From an uncultured beta proteobacterium (lineage in GTDB: Bacteria > Pseudomonadota > Gammaproteobacteria > Burkholderiales > Burkholderiaceae), in assembly GCA_903843315.1 (NCBI GenBank), contig CAIMPQ010000069.1, forward strand, positions 1 to 15,026: 15,026 bases of DNA. Reading direction: 5' to 3'. Below are positions 1 to 6,810 of this stretch, piece after piece; the first letter of the stretch is position 1; the number at the start of each line of letters is the position of its first letter. The position numbers and the translations under genes were made by a program. The notes under the pieces were generated by a model. That model saw nothing but the letters and a program-made list of their open reading frames with translations, was not told where the DNA came from and did not search any database.

Positions 1-368
1 AAAATTTCTGGGCAGGTGTGCTCCATGCCATACCACTGGGCAAACTCTTTGACATCCTTCAGACGAAAATCAGCAGCTAGATCCAATATCTTGACATTAT
101 TGGCAAGCAATTCTTTTGCTTGCGCCATTGCCACACCGTGTGGCGTTGCAAAGAAGACAACATCACATTCATTTAACTTTGCCTCATCCGGCGTGGTGAA
201 TTTCAAATTAACGCGACCACGCAAAGAGGGAAACATCTCGGCTACTGGCATACCAGCTTCTGTGCGTGAAGTAATTGCAGTAATAGCTACCTCAGGATGC
301 TGCGCCAACAAACGCAACAATTCCACTCCGGTATATCCAGTACCACCAACGATGCCTACCTTAATCAT
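1..368 (-). CDS. argC: N-acetyl-gamma-glutamyl-phosphate reductase, N-terminal part (cut by window edge)
   Basis: ArgC reduces N-acetylglutamyl phosphate to the semialdehyde with NADPH, the third step of arginine synthesis in the cytoplasm. Only the first ~122 codons are present. The protein begins MIKVGIVGGTGYTGVELLRL, which is the GxxGYTG dinucleotide-binding loop at residues 7-13 typical of the family. It continues with the conserved FFATPHGVA stretch (about residues 79-87) and LDLAADFRLKD (about 97-107). The catalytic cysteine lies beyond the window edge. The ATG at 366-368 is preceded by GGAGA at good spacing (minus strand), which fixes the start. The gene lies downstream of rpsI, separated by a terminator, so it probably has its own promoter in the ~80 bp before the start; I see only weak matches there (TATTAC with TTAGGA 17 bp upstream). 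Identification is firm. Confidence 0.95.
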   Translation of the reverse strand, partial: MIKVGIVGGTGYTGVELLRLLAQHPEVAITAITSRTEAGMPVAEMFPSLRGRVNLKFTTPDEAKLNECDVVFFATPHGVAMAQAKELLANNVKILDLAADFRLKDVKEFAQWYGMEHTCPEI

Positions 369-450
369 GTCTTTCTCCAAAATACCGCATCCGTTATTAA
401 GCTCTTCTTCAGAGAGTAATACAGCATTCTTACAGATATCCTAATTGTAG

Positions 451-481
451 AAACAAAAAGGGCCGCTTGCGCGACCCTTTC
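451..481 (-). terminator. Intrinsic terminator after rpsI
   Basis: An inverted repeat pairs 457-466 with 471-480 (10 positions, one mismatch, 4-base loop). On the minus strand the hairpin is followed by a run of five T and then GTTTC. It lies 26 bp after the rpsI stop and before argC, so it should end the rplM-rpsI transcript. Confidence 0.85.
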
Positions 482-506
482 AATAAAACATAGCGACTGA
501 AAGAAA

Positions 507-908
507 TTAGCGCTTGCTGAACTGCTTACGACGACGCGCGCCGTGCAGACCAACTTTTTTACGCTCAACTTCACGAGCATCACGAGTAACCAAACCTGCT
601 TTAGACAGGGCCGGCTTCAAAGTGATGTCGTAATCCATCAATGCTCGAGTTACGCCGTGACGAACTGCACCAGCTTGGCCAGTTTCACCGCCACCGCTTA
701 CGTTTACTTTAATATCAAAAGTAGTAAGGTGGGCTGTGAGAGCCAAAGGTTGGCGAGCGATCATGCGTGATGTTTCGCGTGCAAAATAAGCATCGATAGG
801 CTTACCGTTAACGATAATTTCACCTTTGCCAGATTTAATGAACACGCGTGCAACAGAACTCTTGCGACGACCTGTACCGTAATTCCAATTTCCGTAATTA
901 ATAGCCAT
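507..908 (-). CDS. rpsI: 30S ribosomal protein S9
   Basis: Protein S9 of the small ribosomal subunit. The C-terminal tail of S9 reaches the decoding centre near P-site tRNA. The 133-residue product has the N-terminal YGTGRRKSSVARVF segment (about residues 10-23), the central GGGETGQAGAVRHGV motif (about 72-86) and the basic tail ending RRRKQFSKR, all diagnostic of S9. The start ATG at 906-908 follows AAGGA, which overlaps the rplM stop codon; the gap between the two genes is 9 bp. This is the usual rplM-rpsI pair, co-transcribed and ended by the hairpin at 451-481. Nothing is unusual. Confidence 0.98.
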   Translation of the reverse strand: MAINYGNWNYGTGRRKSSVARVFIKSGKGEIIVNGKPIDAYFARETSRMIARQPLALTAHLTTFDIKVNVSGGGETGQAGAVRHGVTRALMDYDITLKPALSKAGLVTRDAREVERKKVGLHGARRRKQFSKR

Positions 909-917
909 TTGGTTTCC

Positions 918-1346
918 TTAGATCTCTAACGCTTTTGGCTGTTGAGCCGCATGCGGATGACTGGCGTCGCCATAGACTTTTAATTTCTTAATCATGGCAT
1001 AGCCTAGTGGGCCTTTTGGCAACATACCCTTCACAGCCTTCTCCAAAGCACGACCTGGGAAACGGTCTTGCATCTTATCGAAGTTAGTCGAGCTAATACC
1101 ACCTGGGTATCCACTGTGACGGTAATAAATTTTGTTCAAGCCTTTTGTGCCAGTGACACGCAGCTTAGAAGTGTTGATGACAACAATAAAGTCGCCTGTA
1201 TCAACGTGTGGGGTGTATTCAGGTTTATGCTTGCCGCGTAGACGGAGTGCCACTTCACTGGCGACACGACCGAGGACTTTGTCCGTAGCGTCAATCACGA
1301 ACCATTCATGCACTACCTCATGGGATTTTGCAGAAAAAGTTTTCAT
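918..1346 (-). CDS. rplM: 50S ribosomal protein L13
   Basis: Protein L13 of the large subunit, an early assembly protein that binds 23S rRNA. The 142 residues match the E. coli length. Recognisable parts are VIDATDKVLGRVASEVA (about 17-33), GKHKPEYTPHVDTGDFIVVIN (38-58) and HSGYPGG, with the conserved MLPKGPLG segment near 108-115. The ATG at 1344-1346 is preceded by GAG six bases upstream, a modest ribosome site. In E. coli the rplM-rpsI operon is autoregulated by L13 through its leader; here a structured ~140-nt leader is possible (separate entry). First gene of the operon with rpsI. Confidence 0.98.
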   Translation of the reverse strand: MKTFSAKSHEVVHEWFVIDATDKVLGRVASEVALRLRGKHKPEYTPHVDTGDFIVVINTSKLRVTGTKGLNKIYYRHSGYPGGISSTNFDKMQDRFPGRALEKAVKGMLPKGPLGYAMIKKLKVYGDASHPHAAQQPKALEI

Positions 1347-1456
1347 GATTTCTCAAATTGTTATAGTCAAAAAAAATTACTCCAACCAAACTACGTCCAC
1401 CTTGGCCCTGCTTATGTTTGCAAGCTCGCAGATTCTGCAATTTAACTGGTAAAACC

Positions 1457-1480
1457 ATTACCGCTGACTGGTTCGGTAAT
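1457..1480 (-). promoter_or_regulatory. Structured leader element upstream of rplM
   Basis: Positions 1457-1463 and 1474-1480 form a perfect 7-bp stem with a 10-base loop. On the minus strand the loop contains AACC, which can pair with GGTT directly after the stem (1453-1456), so an H-type pseudoknot is possible. The motif ACCAGT occurs twice nearby (in the loop and just 3' of the stem). If transcription starts near 1489 (TATAAT at 1496-1501), this lies at the 5' end of the rplM mRNA. A role as an L13 autoregulatory site is inference from E. coli rplM control, not from sequence similarity. Confidence 0.35.
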
Positions 1481-1495
1481 TCAGTAAAGCCTTGA

Positions 1496-1501
1496 ATTAT
1501 A
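1496..1501 (-). promoter_or_regulatory. Likely rplM -10 box (perfect TATAAT)
   Basis: The minus strand reads TATAAT exactly at 1501-1496, just after the T-run of the small RNA terminator. The -35 region at normal spacing would fall inside the terminator hairpin (TCGTTC, poor). Transcription from here would start near 1489 and give a leader of about 140 nt before the rplM start codon. Confidence 0.45.
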
Positions 1502-1505
1502 ACCT

Positions 1506-1534
1506 AAAAAAAACCCAGGAACGAGTCCTGGGTT
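1506..1534 (-). terminator. Intrinsic terminator of the predicted small RNA
   Basis: A perfect 9-bp inverted repeat (1512-1520 with 1526-1534, 5-base loop) with GC-rich core is followed on the minus strand by eight T (1513-1506). This is the strongest intrinsic terminator in the window. No protein gene ends upstream of it on this strand, so it points to a short non-coding transcript. Confidence 0.85.
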
Positions 1535-1607
1535 GGAATCCACCTATGTTTGGGTGGAGGAGACACTGGGAGGTAAATCAAAGTCTTATATAAGACTGAT
1601 TACCAAT
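1506..1607 (-). ncRNA. Predicted small RNA with anti-Shine-Dalgarno motifs (double-hairpin type)
   Basis: No protein gene lies here, yet the minus strand has all the parts of a small RNA gene. TTGCAT (1637-1642) and TAAAAT (1614-1619) are 17 bp apart and predict a start near 1607. The first hairpin pairs 1592-1604 with 1572-1587 (13 bp with two small bulges) around the perfect palindrome at 1582-1597. A segment with ACCTCCC (1574-1568) and CTCCTCC (1562-1556) follows. These match the CCUCC anti-Shine-Dalgarno core of 16S rRNA and could pair with ribosome sites. A small hairpin then pairs 1553-1558 with 1539-1544, followed by the terminator. The predicted RNA is about 100 nt. In Burkholderiales, double-hairpin small RNAs with such motifs (e.g. 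ncS27 of Burkholderia cenocepacia) and a 'Betaproteobacteria toxic small RNA' family are known. I infer membership from layout and motif, not from an alignment. Confidence 0.65.
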
Positions 1608-1613
1608 ATGGTT

Positions 1614-1642
1614 ATTTTATCCATATGCATGGTGCAATGCAA
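1614..1642 (-). promoter_or_regulatory. Predicted sigma70 promoter of the small RNA
   Basis: Minus-strand TTGCAT (1642-1637) and TAAAAT (1619-1614) are separated by 17 bp; four of six and five of six bases match the consensus. The predicted start is about 1607, immediately before the first hairpin of the small RNA. Confidence 0.55.
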
Positions 1643-1669
1643 GAATATTGACCAAAATCAAGTTTTTTA

Positions 1670-1684
1670 TGTTGCTGTGCAACA
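1670..1684. promoter_or_regulatory. Perfect dyad upstream of the OsmC-family gene (possible operator)
   Basis: TGTTGC and GCAACA flank a TGT spacer, giving a perfect 6+3+6 dyad about 70 bp before the start codon of the OsmC-family gene and about 28 bp upstream of the -35 box of the small RNA promoter. The region between them (1702-1730) holds three ATTGAT copies at 9-11 bp intervals and only weak promoter matches, such as TTGGTG and GATAAT 18 bp apart. A regulator-binding role is inference; no known operator is recognised. Confidence 0.3.
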
Positions 1685-1754
1685 ACTTTAATTGGTGAGA
1701 AATTGATAAACTATTGATAATATTGATTAATTTAGTAAGTTAGGGGTCACTACT

Positions 1755-2177
1755 ATGGAATGTCGAGTATCTTGGTTGGGTAATGGTGGCATGGCTTTTT
1801 CTGCAGAAACGGGTAGCGGCCACCTAGTCAATATGGATGGCGCACCTGAAGCGGGTGGCAGAAACTTAGCGCCAAGGCCGATGGAACTGCTTTTGGCTGG
1901 TGCCGGGGGGTGTTCTGCCTTTGATGTGGTTTTAATCCTACAAAGAGCCCGTCAGGCCATCAGCGCATGCGATGTCACCCTACAAGCTGAACGGGCAACA
2001 GAAGACCCTAAAGTCTTTACCAAGATCAATTTGCACTTCACGGTCAAGGGAAAAGATCTGGATCAGGCTAAGGTAGATCGAGCAGTAAAGCTTTCCCACG
2101 AAAAATATTGTTCGGCTACTACTATGCTCGCCAAAACCGCTGAATTGAGTTACAGCATCGAAGTTATTTCGGAATAA
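1755..2177 (+). CDS. OsmC/Ohr family protein (YhfA-like)
   Basis: OsmC-family proteins are small dimers; characterised members reduce organic peroxides with a pair of cysteines, but the YhfA-like branch has no settled substrate. The 140 residues show the family layout: an N-terminal beta region, then APRPMELLLAGAGGCSAFDVV (about 39-59) with the first cysteine at 53, and HEKYCSATTML (about 115-125) with the second at 119. Both active-site-type cysteines are present. The ATG follows AGGGG with a spacing of about 9. It is the only plus-strand gene and is a single-gene unit, divergent from the small RNA and convergent with rnpB, whose 3' end begins right after its stop codon. Family assignment is firm; a role in peroxide or thiol stress is inference. 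Confidence 0.9.
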   Translation: MECRVSWLGNGGMAFSAETGSGHLVNMDGAPEAGGRNLAPRPMELLLAGAGGCSAFDVVLILQRARQAISACDVTLQAERATEDPKVFTKINLHFTVKGKDLDQAKVDRAVKLSHEKYCSATTMLAKTAELSYSIEVISE

Positions 2178-2486
2178 GTGCAGAGTCAATCGATAAGCCG
2201 GATTCTGTCGCCTAGATTTGCATCTAGGGGCAATCATTCCTCTAGGCCGTCAGTTACCTGACGGCTCAAGCTCCCTACCCGCAGACTCAGCGGGACGCCT
2301 CATCGTCTGCTTACTTGGGATTGCTCCGGATGGAGGTTACCGCGTTTCACCGTAACTAAATACGCTCGTCTCTGTGGCCCTATTCCTCACGTCACCGTGG
2401 ATGGCCGTTAGCCATCATCCTTCCCTATGGAGTCCGGACTTTCCTCCCCCTCAATAAAGAGGCGGCGATTGCCCAATTGACTCTGC
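2178..2486 (-). ncRNA. rnpB: RNase P RNA component (bacterial type A)
   Basis: The catalytic RNA of RNase P, which cuts the 5' leader from precursor tRNAs. On the minus strand the conserved core GAGGAAAGTCCGGAC is at 2446-2432, ACAGAA at 2208-2203 and CGGCTTATCGA at 2200-2190, the classic 5' and 3' conserved parts. Helix P1 is an exact 11-bp pairing between 2476-2486 and 2180-2190, which sets both ends; the outer limit on the 3' side is uncertain by a few bases. Length is about 309 nt, shorter than the E. coli RNA (377 nt). The gene lies 56 bp after pyrC. A TAGACT box (2493-2498) sits at the right distance from the 5' end but lacks a good -35, so co-transcription with pyrC and processing is possible. 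No terminator is seen beyond the 3' end, which runs into the convergent OsmC-family gene. Confidence 0.95.
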
Positions 2487-2542
2487 GACTGCAGTCTAAC
2501 GCAGTCAGAGCAAGTTAGCTTGTAAAAACAGAATGAATGGAA

Positions 2543-3601
2543 TTAAACCAGCATCCAAGCGATGGTTTCACCTGCGCGCAGCGGAACAATCGTGGCGTCA
2601 CCCAAAGGCAACTCAGTAGGGATATGTTGTGCTTGCTTGGTGAGGGTAATTTTTTTGCTGTTACGTGGCAAAGAATAAAAATCTGGCCCAAAGAAACTCG
2701 CAAAGCCTTCTAATTTATCCAACTTATTCACGCTTTCGAATGCCTCCGCATACAAACCGAGGGCATTAAAAGCGCTGTAGCAACCGGCACAACCACATGC
2801 GGCCTCTTTAGCACCCTTGGCATGAGGCGCACTATCTGTACCTAAAAAGAAGCGGGGGTTACCGCTAGTGGCAGCCTCTAATAAGGCTACGCGATGCTCT
2901 TCGCGCTTCAGTACCGGCAAACAATAATTGTGCGGACGAATACCGCCAGCAAAAATTGCATTGCGATTGAACAGTAAATGTTGTGGAGTAATGGTGGCGG
3001 CAATTGTATTCTTCCCACCAGTAGTTGCATCACGCACATAATGTGCAGCTTGCTTGGTAGTAATGTGTTCAAACACCATCTTGAGCTCTGGAAAATCTTT
3101 ACGCACAGGGTCTAACACTTGATCAATAAAAACGGCTTCACGATCAAAGATATCGATATCAGCACTCGTCACTTCGCCATGCACTAACAATGGCATACCA
3201 ACCGCTTGCATCGCCTCTAAAGCCTGATAGCAGCGCTTAATATCACTCACCCCTTCATCACTATTGGTAGTGGCGCCTGCAGGATATAACTTAAATGCTG
3301 CAATGCCCGCCGATCTAGCCTTACGCACTTCATCAGCAGAGGTGTTGTCAGTCAGGTACAAAGTCATCAATGGTGTGAAGCTATTGACGTCTAATAACTT
3401 CAAATTTGCTTCAATGCGAGTACGGTATGCATTTGCCAAAGCGACTGTTGTAACTGGTGGCTTTAAGTTCGGCATGATGATCGCGCGGGCAAATTGACGG
3501 GCAGAGTCAGCCAACACATCTTTCATCACTTCACCATCACGAATATGCAAATGCCAATCGTCCGGTTGAATCAGTTGAATTTGTGTAGGGCTATTAGACA
3601 T
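2543..3601 (-). CDS. pyrC: Dihydroorotase (class II)
   Basis: PyrC cyclises N-carbamoyl-aspartate to dihydroorotate, the third step of pyrimidine synthesis, with a two-zinc site. From the chosen start the protein has 352 residues (E. coli 348). Zinc ligands are in register with E. coli: His17 and His19 in WHLHIRDG, the lysine to be carbamylated at 104 (FKLYPAG), His141 (LVHGE), His179 (FEHITT) and Asp256 (GTDSAPH). I chose the ATG at 3599-3601, which begins MSNSPTQIQL and lies one base after the stop of the glycerate kinase gene. A longer frame opens at 3634, inside that gene; the extra 11 residues are not family-like. There is no clear ribosome site, so translation is probably coupled to the upstream gene. 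rnpB follows. Confidence 0.96.
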   Translation of the reverse strand: MSNSPTQIQLIQPDDWHLHIRDGEVMKDVLADSARQFARAIIMPNLKPPVTTVALANAYRTRIEANLKLLDVNSFTPLMTLYLTDNTSADEVRKARSAGIAAFKLYPAGATTNSDEGVSDIKRCYQALEAMQAVGMPLLVHGEVTSADIDIFDREAVFIDQVLDPVRKDFPELKMVFEHITTKQAAHYVRDATTGGKNTIAATITPQHLLFNRNAIFAGGIRPHNYCLPVLKREEHRVALLEAATSGNPRFFLGTDSAPHAKGAKEAACGCAGCYSAFNALGLYAEAFESVNKLDKLEGFASFFGPDFYSLPRNSKKITLTKQAQHIPTELPLGDATIVPLRAGETIAWMLV

Positions 3602-3602
3602 A

Positions 3603-4946
3603 TTATTTATCGAGCAAGATGATACGGAAGTCATTCACATTCGTTAGTGTAGGGCCAGTTTCCACTAAAGCCCCTAATTCTGCAAAGAATCCATAACAAT
3701 CATGGGCTGCTAAGAAGGTCTCGGGGTTTAAACCTTTCAGCTCACTGTCTTTACGAATTTCAGCGGAGAACCATGCGCCTGCATTCTTCTCGCTCCCGTC
3801 AATTCCATCGGTATCAGCAGCCAAAGCCGCTAAATTAGGGAAACCTTCAGAGGCAGCGAAGAGTGAAAGGAGAAACTCACTACATCGACCACCGCGCCCC
3901 TTAAGACCTATGGGGATTGTTACCGTGCATTCTCCACCAGAGATGAGCGCCAATGGCTTCTCAATGCCATTTGCCAAATGATTCCTAGCTAAAGCCGCTT
4001 GCTCACTACCAACGTCTTGTGCTTCGCCCGTAATCGTATCGCCCAAAACAAGGGATTCATAACCTTGGGTGCGAACGTATTCAGCAGCAGCTTCTAGACT
4101 TTTATAGGCAGTAGCAATAACATGATTCGCTACTTGAGCATTGATTAAATCAGCGTCCTTTAAAGTCTCTGGTATATCTCCAGCCAAACCTTGTTTAAGA
4201 TGATTCAAGACTGAAACAGGAATGGCTTTAGCGTCAAGCTGATATTTTTCCAAAATATTGAGGGCATCAAGGTAGGTTGAATAGTCTGCAGCACAAGGTC
4301 CGCTAGCAATATCTGCTGGTGAGTCACCCGTCACATCCGAAATCAATAAGGCCTCTACTCTTGCACCATGAGCAATTGCGGCCCTTGCTAAGTTACCGCC
4401 CAAAATTGCCGACAGATGTTTGCGTACTACATTCATTTCTTCTATAGGGGCACCGCTTCGCAAGAGCGCCTCAGTCGTCTTGCGTATGTCATCAATAGAG
4501 ATGCCTTCTTGCGGCAATGTGAGCAAACTCGATCCACCGCCAGAAACCAGCGCAATCAATACATCACCCGTTTGCAATTGCTTGGCCAATGACAACACCT
4601 CCTTAGCACCATCCATACCAGCCTGATCCGGCACTGGATGCCCAGCCTCAACAATGCGAATGTGTGAGGTGGGTGAGCTGTGACCGTAACGCGTCAGAAC
4701 AACTCCCTCAAGCTTTACTTGAGGCCAATGTATTTTTGCGTAAGCCTCTAATGCACTTGCCATTGAAGCGCTGGCTTTTCCTGCGCCAACGACTAAACAT
4801 CTGCCTGTTGGCTCCTGCCCGACTGGAAATATCTTTGCTAAATATTGCGGAACAATGATTTGGGGATCAGCAACCGCGACTGCAGCCACAAAGGCATTCT
4901 TGAGAATTTCCTCTGTAGTAGCTGGCTTGGTATTTTTCTGCGTCAT
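3603..4946 (-). CDS. ttuD: Glycerate kinase, MOFRL family (glycerate 2-kinase / TtuD-like)
   Basis: Members of this family phosphorylate D-glycerate to 2-phosphoglycerate in the glyoxylate/tartronate semialdehyde or serine routes; older annotation calls some of them hydroxypyruvate reductase. The 447 residues show VGAGKASASM (about 53-62), ALVSGGGSSLL (about 132-142), ISDVTGDSPADIASGPC near the middle, and the C-terminal MOFRL domain with ISGGECTVT, GRGGRCSEFLLSL and AADTDGIDG. A TTG lies one codon upstream at 4949, but the ATG at 4944-4946 is the likelier start. The gap to the exporter gene is 9 bp and pyrC follows after one base. No strong ribosome site is visible, which suggests coupled translation. 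Family is firm; the exact sugar-acid substrate is inference. Confidence 0.9.
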   Translation of the reverse strand: MTQKNTKPATTEEILKNAFVAAVAVADPQIIVPQYLAKIFPVGQEPTGRCLVVGAGKASASMASALEAYAKIHWPQVKLEGVVLTRYGHSSPTSHIRIVEAGHPVPDQAGMDGAKEVLSLAKQLQTGDVLIALVSGGGSSLLTLPQEGISIDDIRKTTEALLRSGAPIEEMNVVRKHLSAILGGNLARAAIAHGARVEALLISDVTGDSPADIASGPCAADYSTYLDALNILEKYQLDAKAIPVSVLNHLKQGLAGDIPETLKDADLINAQVANHVIATAYKSLEAAAEYVRTQGYESLVLGDTITGEAQDVGSEQAALARNHLANGIEKPLALISGGECTVTIPIGLKGRGGRCSEFLLSLFAASEGFPNLAALAADTDGIDGSEKNAGAWFSAEIRKDSELKGLNPETFLAAHDCYGFFAELGALVETGPTLTNVNDFRIILLDK

Positions 4947-4955
4947 CAAGCTATT

Positions 4956-6779
4956 TTAATCAAGCGCAGCACGTTCCTGCATTTGCCACATTTCTGCATA
5001 TTTTCCAGGTGCAGCGATCAATTCAAGATGGGTTCCTCGCTCAACAATCTGCCCATGATCCATCACCAAAATTTGATCCGCATGAATAATTGTAGAAAGT
5101 CGATGAGCAATGATCAGTGTTGTCCGGTTTTTAGCTAAGCTTAGTAACTCTTCTTGAAAAGCACGCTCTGTTTTGGAATCTAAAGCGGAGGTTGCCTCAT
5201 CAAAAATGAGCATCGCTGGTTTTTTCAATAAAGTTCTCGCAATAGCTACGCGCTGTTTTTCACCGCCCGATAATTTCAGCCCTCGTTCCCCTACCTGAGT
5301 ATCGTAACCATCAGGTAAGCGCTTAATAAAACCATCTATTTGGGCTGCCCTAGCTGCTTCTTGAACTTCCTCAATCGTTGCAGTGGGATCGCCATAGGCG
5401 ATGTTATAACCAATGGTGTCATTAAAAAGAACCGTATCTTGCGGAACAATACCAATGGCTTTGCGCAAGCTTGCTTGAGTCACATCTAGAATATTTTGAC
5501 CATCAATCAGAATCTTTCCAGACTGAACATCATAAAAACGGAACAGCAATCTCGCTAAAGTACTCTTACCAGCGCCGCTTCGTCCGACCACCGCAGTAAT
5601 CGTTCCCGCTGGAATATTGAAACTGACATCGCGCAAGATTTCTCGCTTACTCTCGTAATGAAATGAAACACCTTCAAAGCGAACATCAGGCCCCAGGCCA
5701 TGATTATTAATATGTAAAACTTTGGCGTCAGGGGAATCGGCGATTTCTTTATCGGTATTGAGCAAAGAAAACATGCGGTCCATATCAGTCAATGCCTGTT
5801 TGATTTCCCGATAAATCACACCTAAGAAATTCAGCGGAATATACAGTTGGATCATGAGGGTATTAACCAAGACGAGGTCACCCAATGTCATAGTGCCATT
5901 CACTACACCAACAGTGGCGCGCCACAGAATCAGCATTAAACCAATTGCAATAATGATTTGCTGACCCAGATTGAGGAAGGCTAGGGTCTTTTGAGATTTT
6001 ACTGCTGCTGCTTGATAACGCAGCAGGTTTTCGTCATAGCGACCAGCTTCAAATGCCTCATTACCAAAATACTTGACCGTTTCAAAGTTCAATAAAGAAT
6101 CGATGGCTTTCTGATTTGCTTTCGAATCCATCTCATTCATCGTGCGCCGGTAGTGAGTACGCCACTCCGTAACCACGATGGTAAAAATAATATATAGAAC
6201 TAATGCCACTAAGGTAATAGAGGCAAACCAAATGTCATAAGAATAGGCTAAATAGCCCAACACTAAACAGAACTCAATTAGCGTAGGCAGAATGCTATAG
6301 AGCGAATAGGAAATCAACGACTGTATGCCCCGAGTACCGCGCTCAATATCCCGACTTACTCCGCCAGTTTGACGAGCCAAATGAAAGCTAAGCGCCAAGG
6401 AATGAAGGTGCTCAAAGACTTGTAGGGCAACTTTACGAACCGCATTCTGGGTAACCTTGGCAAATAAGGCTTCACGCAATTCAGTAAAGAGCGAGGCAGA
6501 GATTCTTAATAAGCCATAGGCGAAAATAATTCCCATAGGAACTATTAGCAGGGCTTGTGGAGAAGTTGCTGTGATATTTAAAGAGTCTATTAACTCTTTC
6601 ATCACAATAGGGATGCCGAGATTGGCAACCTTAGCGGCAATCAAACAACTCAGAGCGATGATGACTCGAAAGCGATATTCAAGGAGATAAGGGAGGAGAT
6701 CACGAATAACCCGCCAATCCCCTCTTTGTGAAGATTTTGATGTGGTATTGCTGTGATGGTGTCCCGATGAATGTCTCAT
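4956..6779 (-). CDS. ABC exporter, Atm1/HMT type (half transporter)
   Basis: A half transporter, membrane domain followed by ATPase, acting as a homodimer in the inner membrane. Atm1-type proteins move glutathione-linked or glutathione-metal compounds. The 607 residues hold about six membrane segments (residues 36-320), then the ATPase: Walker A GRSGAGKS (399-406), Q-loop VPQD, signature LSGGE (503-507), Walker B MLIFDE (about 523-528) and switch His559. Atm1-like signs in the membrane part are TGGVSRDIERGTRGI (138-152), FETVKYFGNE (about 232-241) and QLYIPLNFLGVIYREIKQAL (311-330). The N-terminus carries HSSGHHHS, a possible metal-binding stretch. The ATG at 6777-6779 has AAGGAA about 12 bases upstream. 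It lies 31 bp after nudB. Subfamily is a strong inference; the substrate is unknown. Confidence 0.9.
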   Translation of the reverse strand: MRHSSGHHHSNTTSKSSQRGDWRVIRDLLPYLLEYRFRVIIALSCLIAAKVANLGIPIVMKELIDSLNITATSPQALLIVPMGIIFAYGLLRISASLFTELREALFAKVTQNAVRKVALQVFEHLHSLALSFHLARQTGGVSRDIERGTRGIQSLISYSLYSILPTLIEFCLVLGYLAYSYDIWFASITLVALVLYIIFTIVVTEWRTHYRRTMNEMDSKANQKAIDSLLNFETVKYFGNEAFEAGRYDENLLRYQAAAVKSQKTLAFLNLGQQIIIAIGLMLILWRATVGVVNGTMTLGDLVLVNTLMIQLYIPLNFLGVIYREIKQALTDMDRMFSLLNTDKEIADSPDAKVLHINNHGLGPDVRFEGVSFHYESKREILRDVSFNIPAGTITAVVGRSGAGKSTLARLLFRFYDVQSGKILIDGQNILDVTQASLRKAIGIVPQDTVLFNDTIGYNIAYGDPTATIEEVQEAARAAQIDGFIKRLPDGYDTQVGERGLKLSGGEKQRVAIARTLLKKPAMLIFDEATSALDSKTERAFQEELLSLAKNRTTLIIAHRLSTIIHADQILVMDHGQIVERGTHLELIAAPGKYAEMWQMQERAALD

Positions 6780-6810
6780 CGTTCTATCTTATTCCTTATT
6801 TGGATTTCAT

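Noticed and set aside
16..444. 142-codon open frame on the plus strand opposite argC
   Set aside because: Antisense shadow of a clear argC gene; no ribosome site and no recognisable domain.
1360..1389. Alternative rplM promoter (TATAAC at 1360-1365, TTGGTT at 1384-1389)
   Set aside because: An 18-bp spacer and imperfect boxes; it would leave almost no leader and conflict with the ribosome site. The perfect TATAAT at 1496-1501 is better.
2487..2496. 10-bp palindrome GACTGCAGTC just upstream of rnpB
   Set aside because: Short, with no T-run and no known regulator; could be chance.
2178..2542. Possible small protein gene (85 codons, 1980-2237 minus) across the OsmC/rnpB junction
   Set aside because: It overlaps the 3' end of the RNase P RNA and the antisense of a real gene; no protein features.
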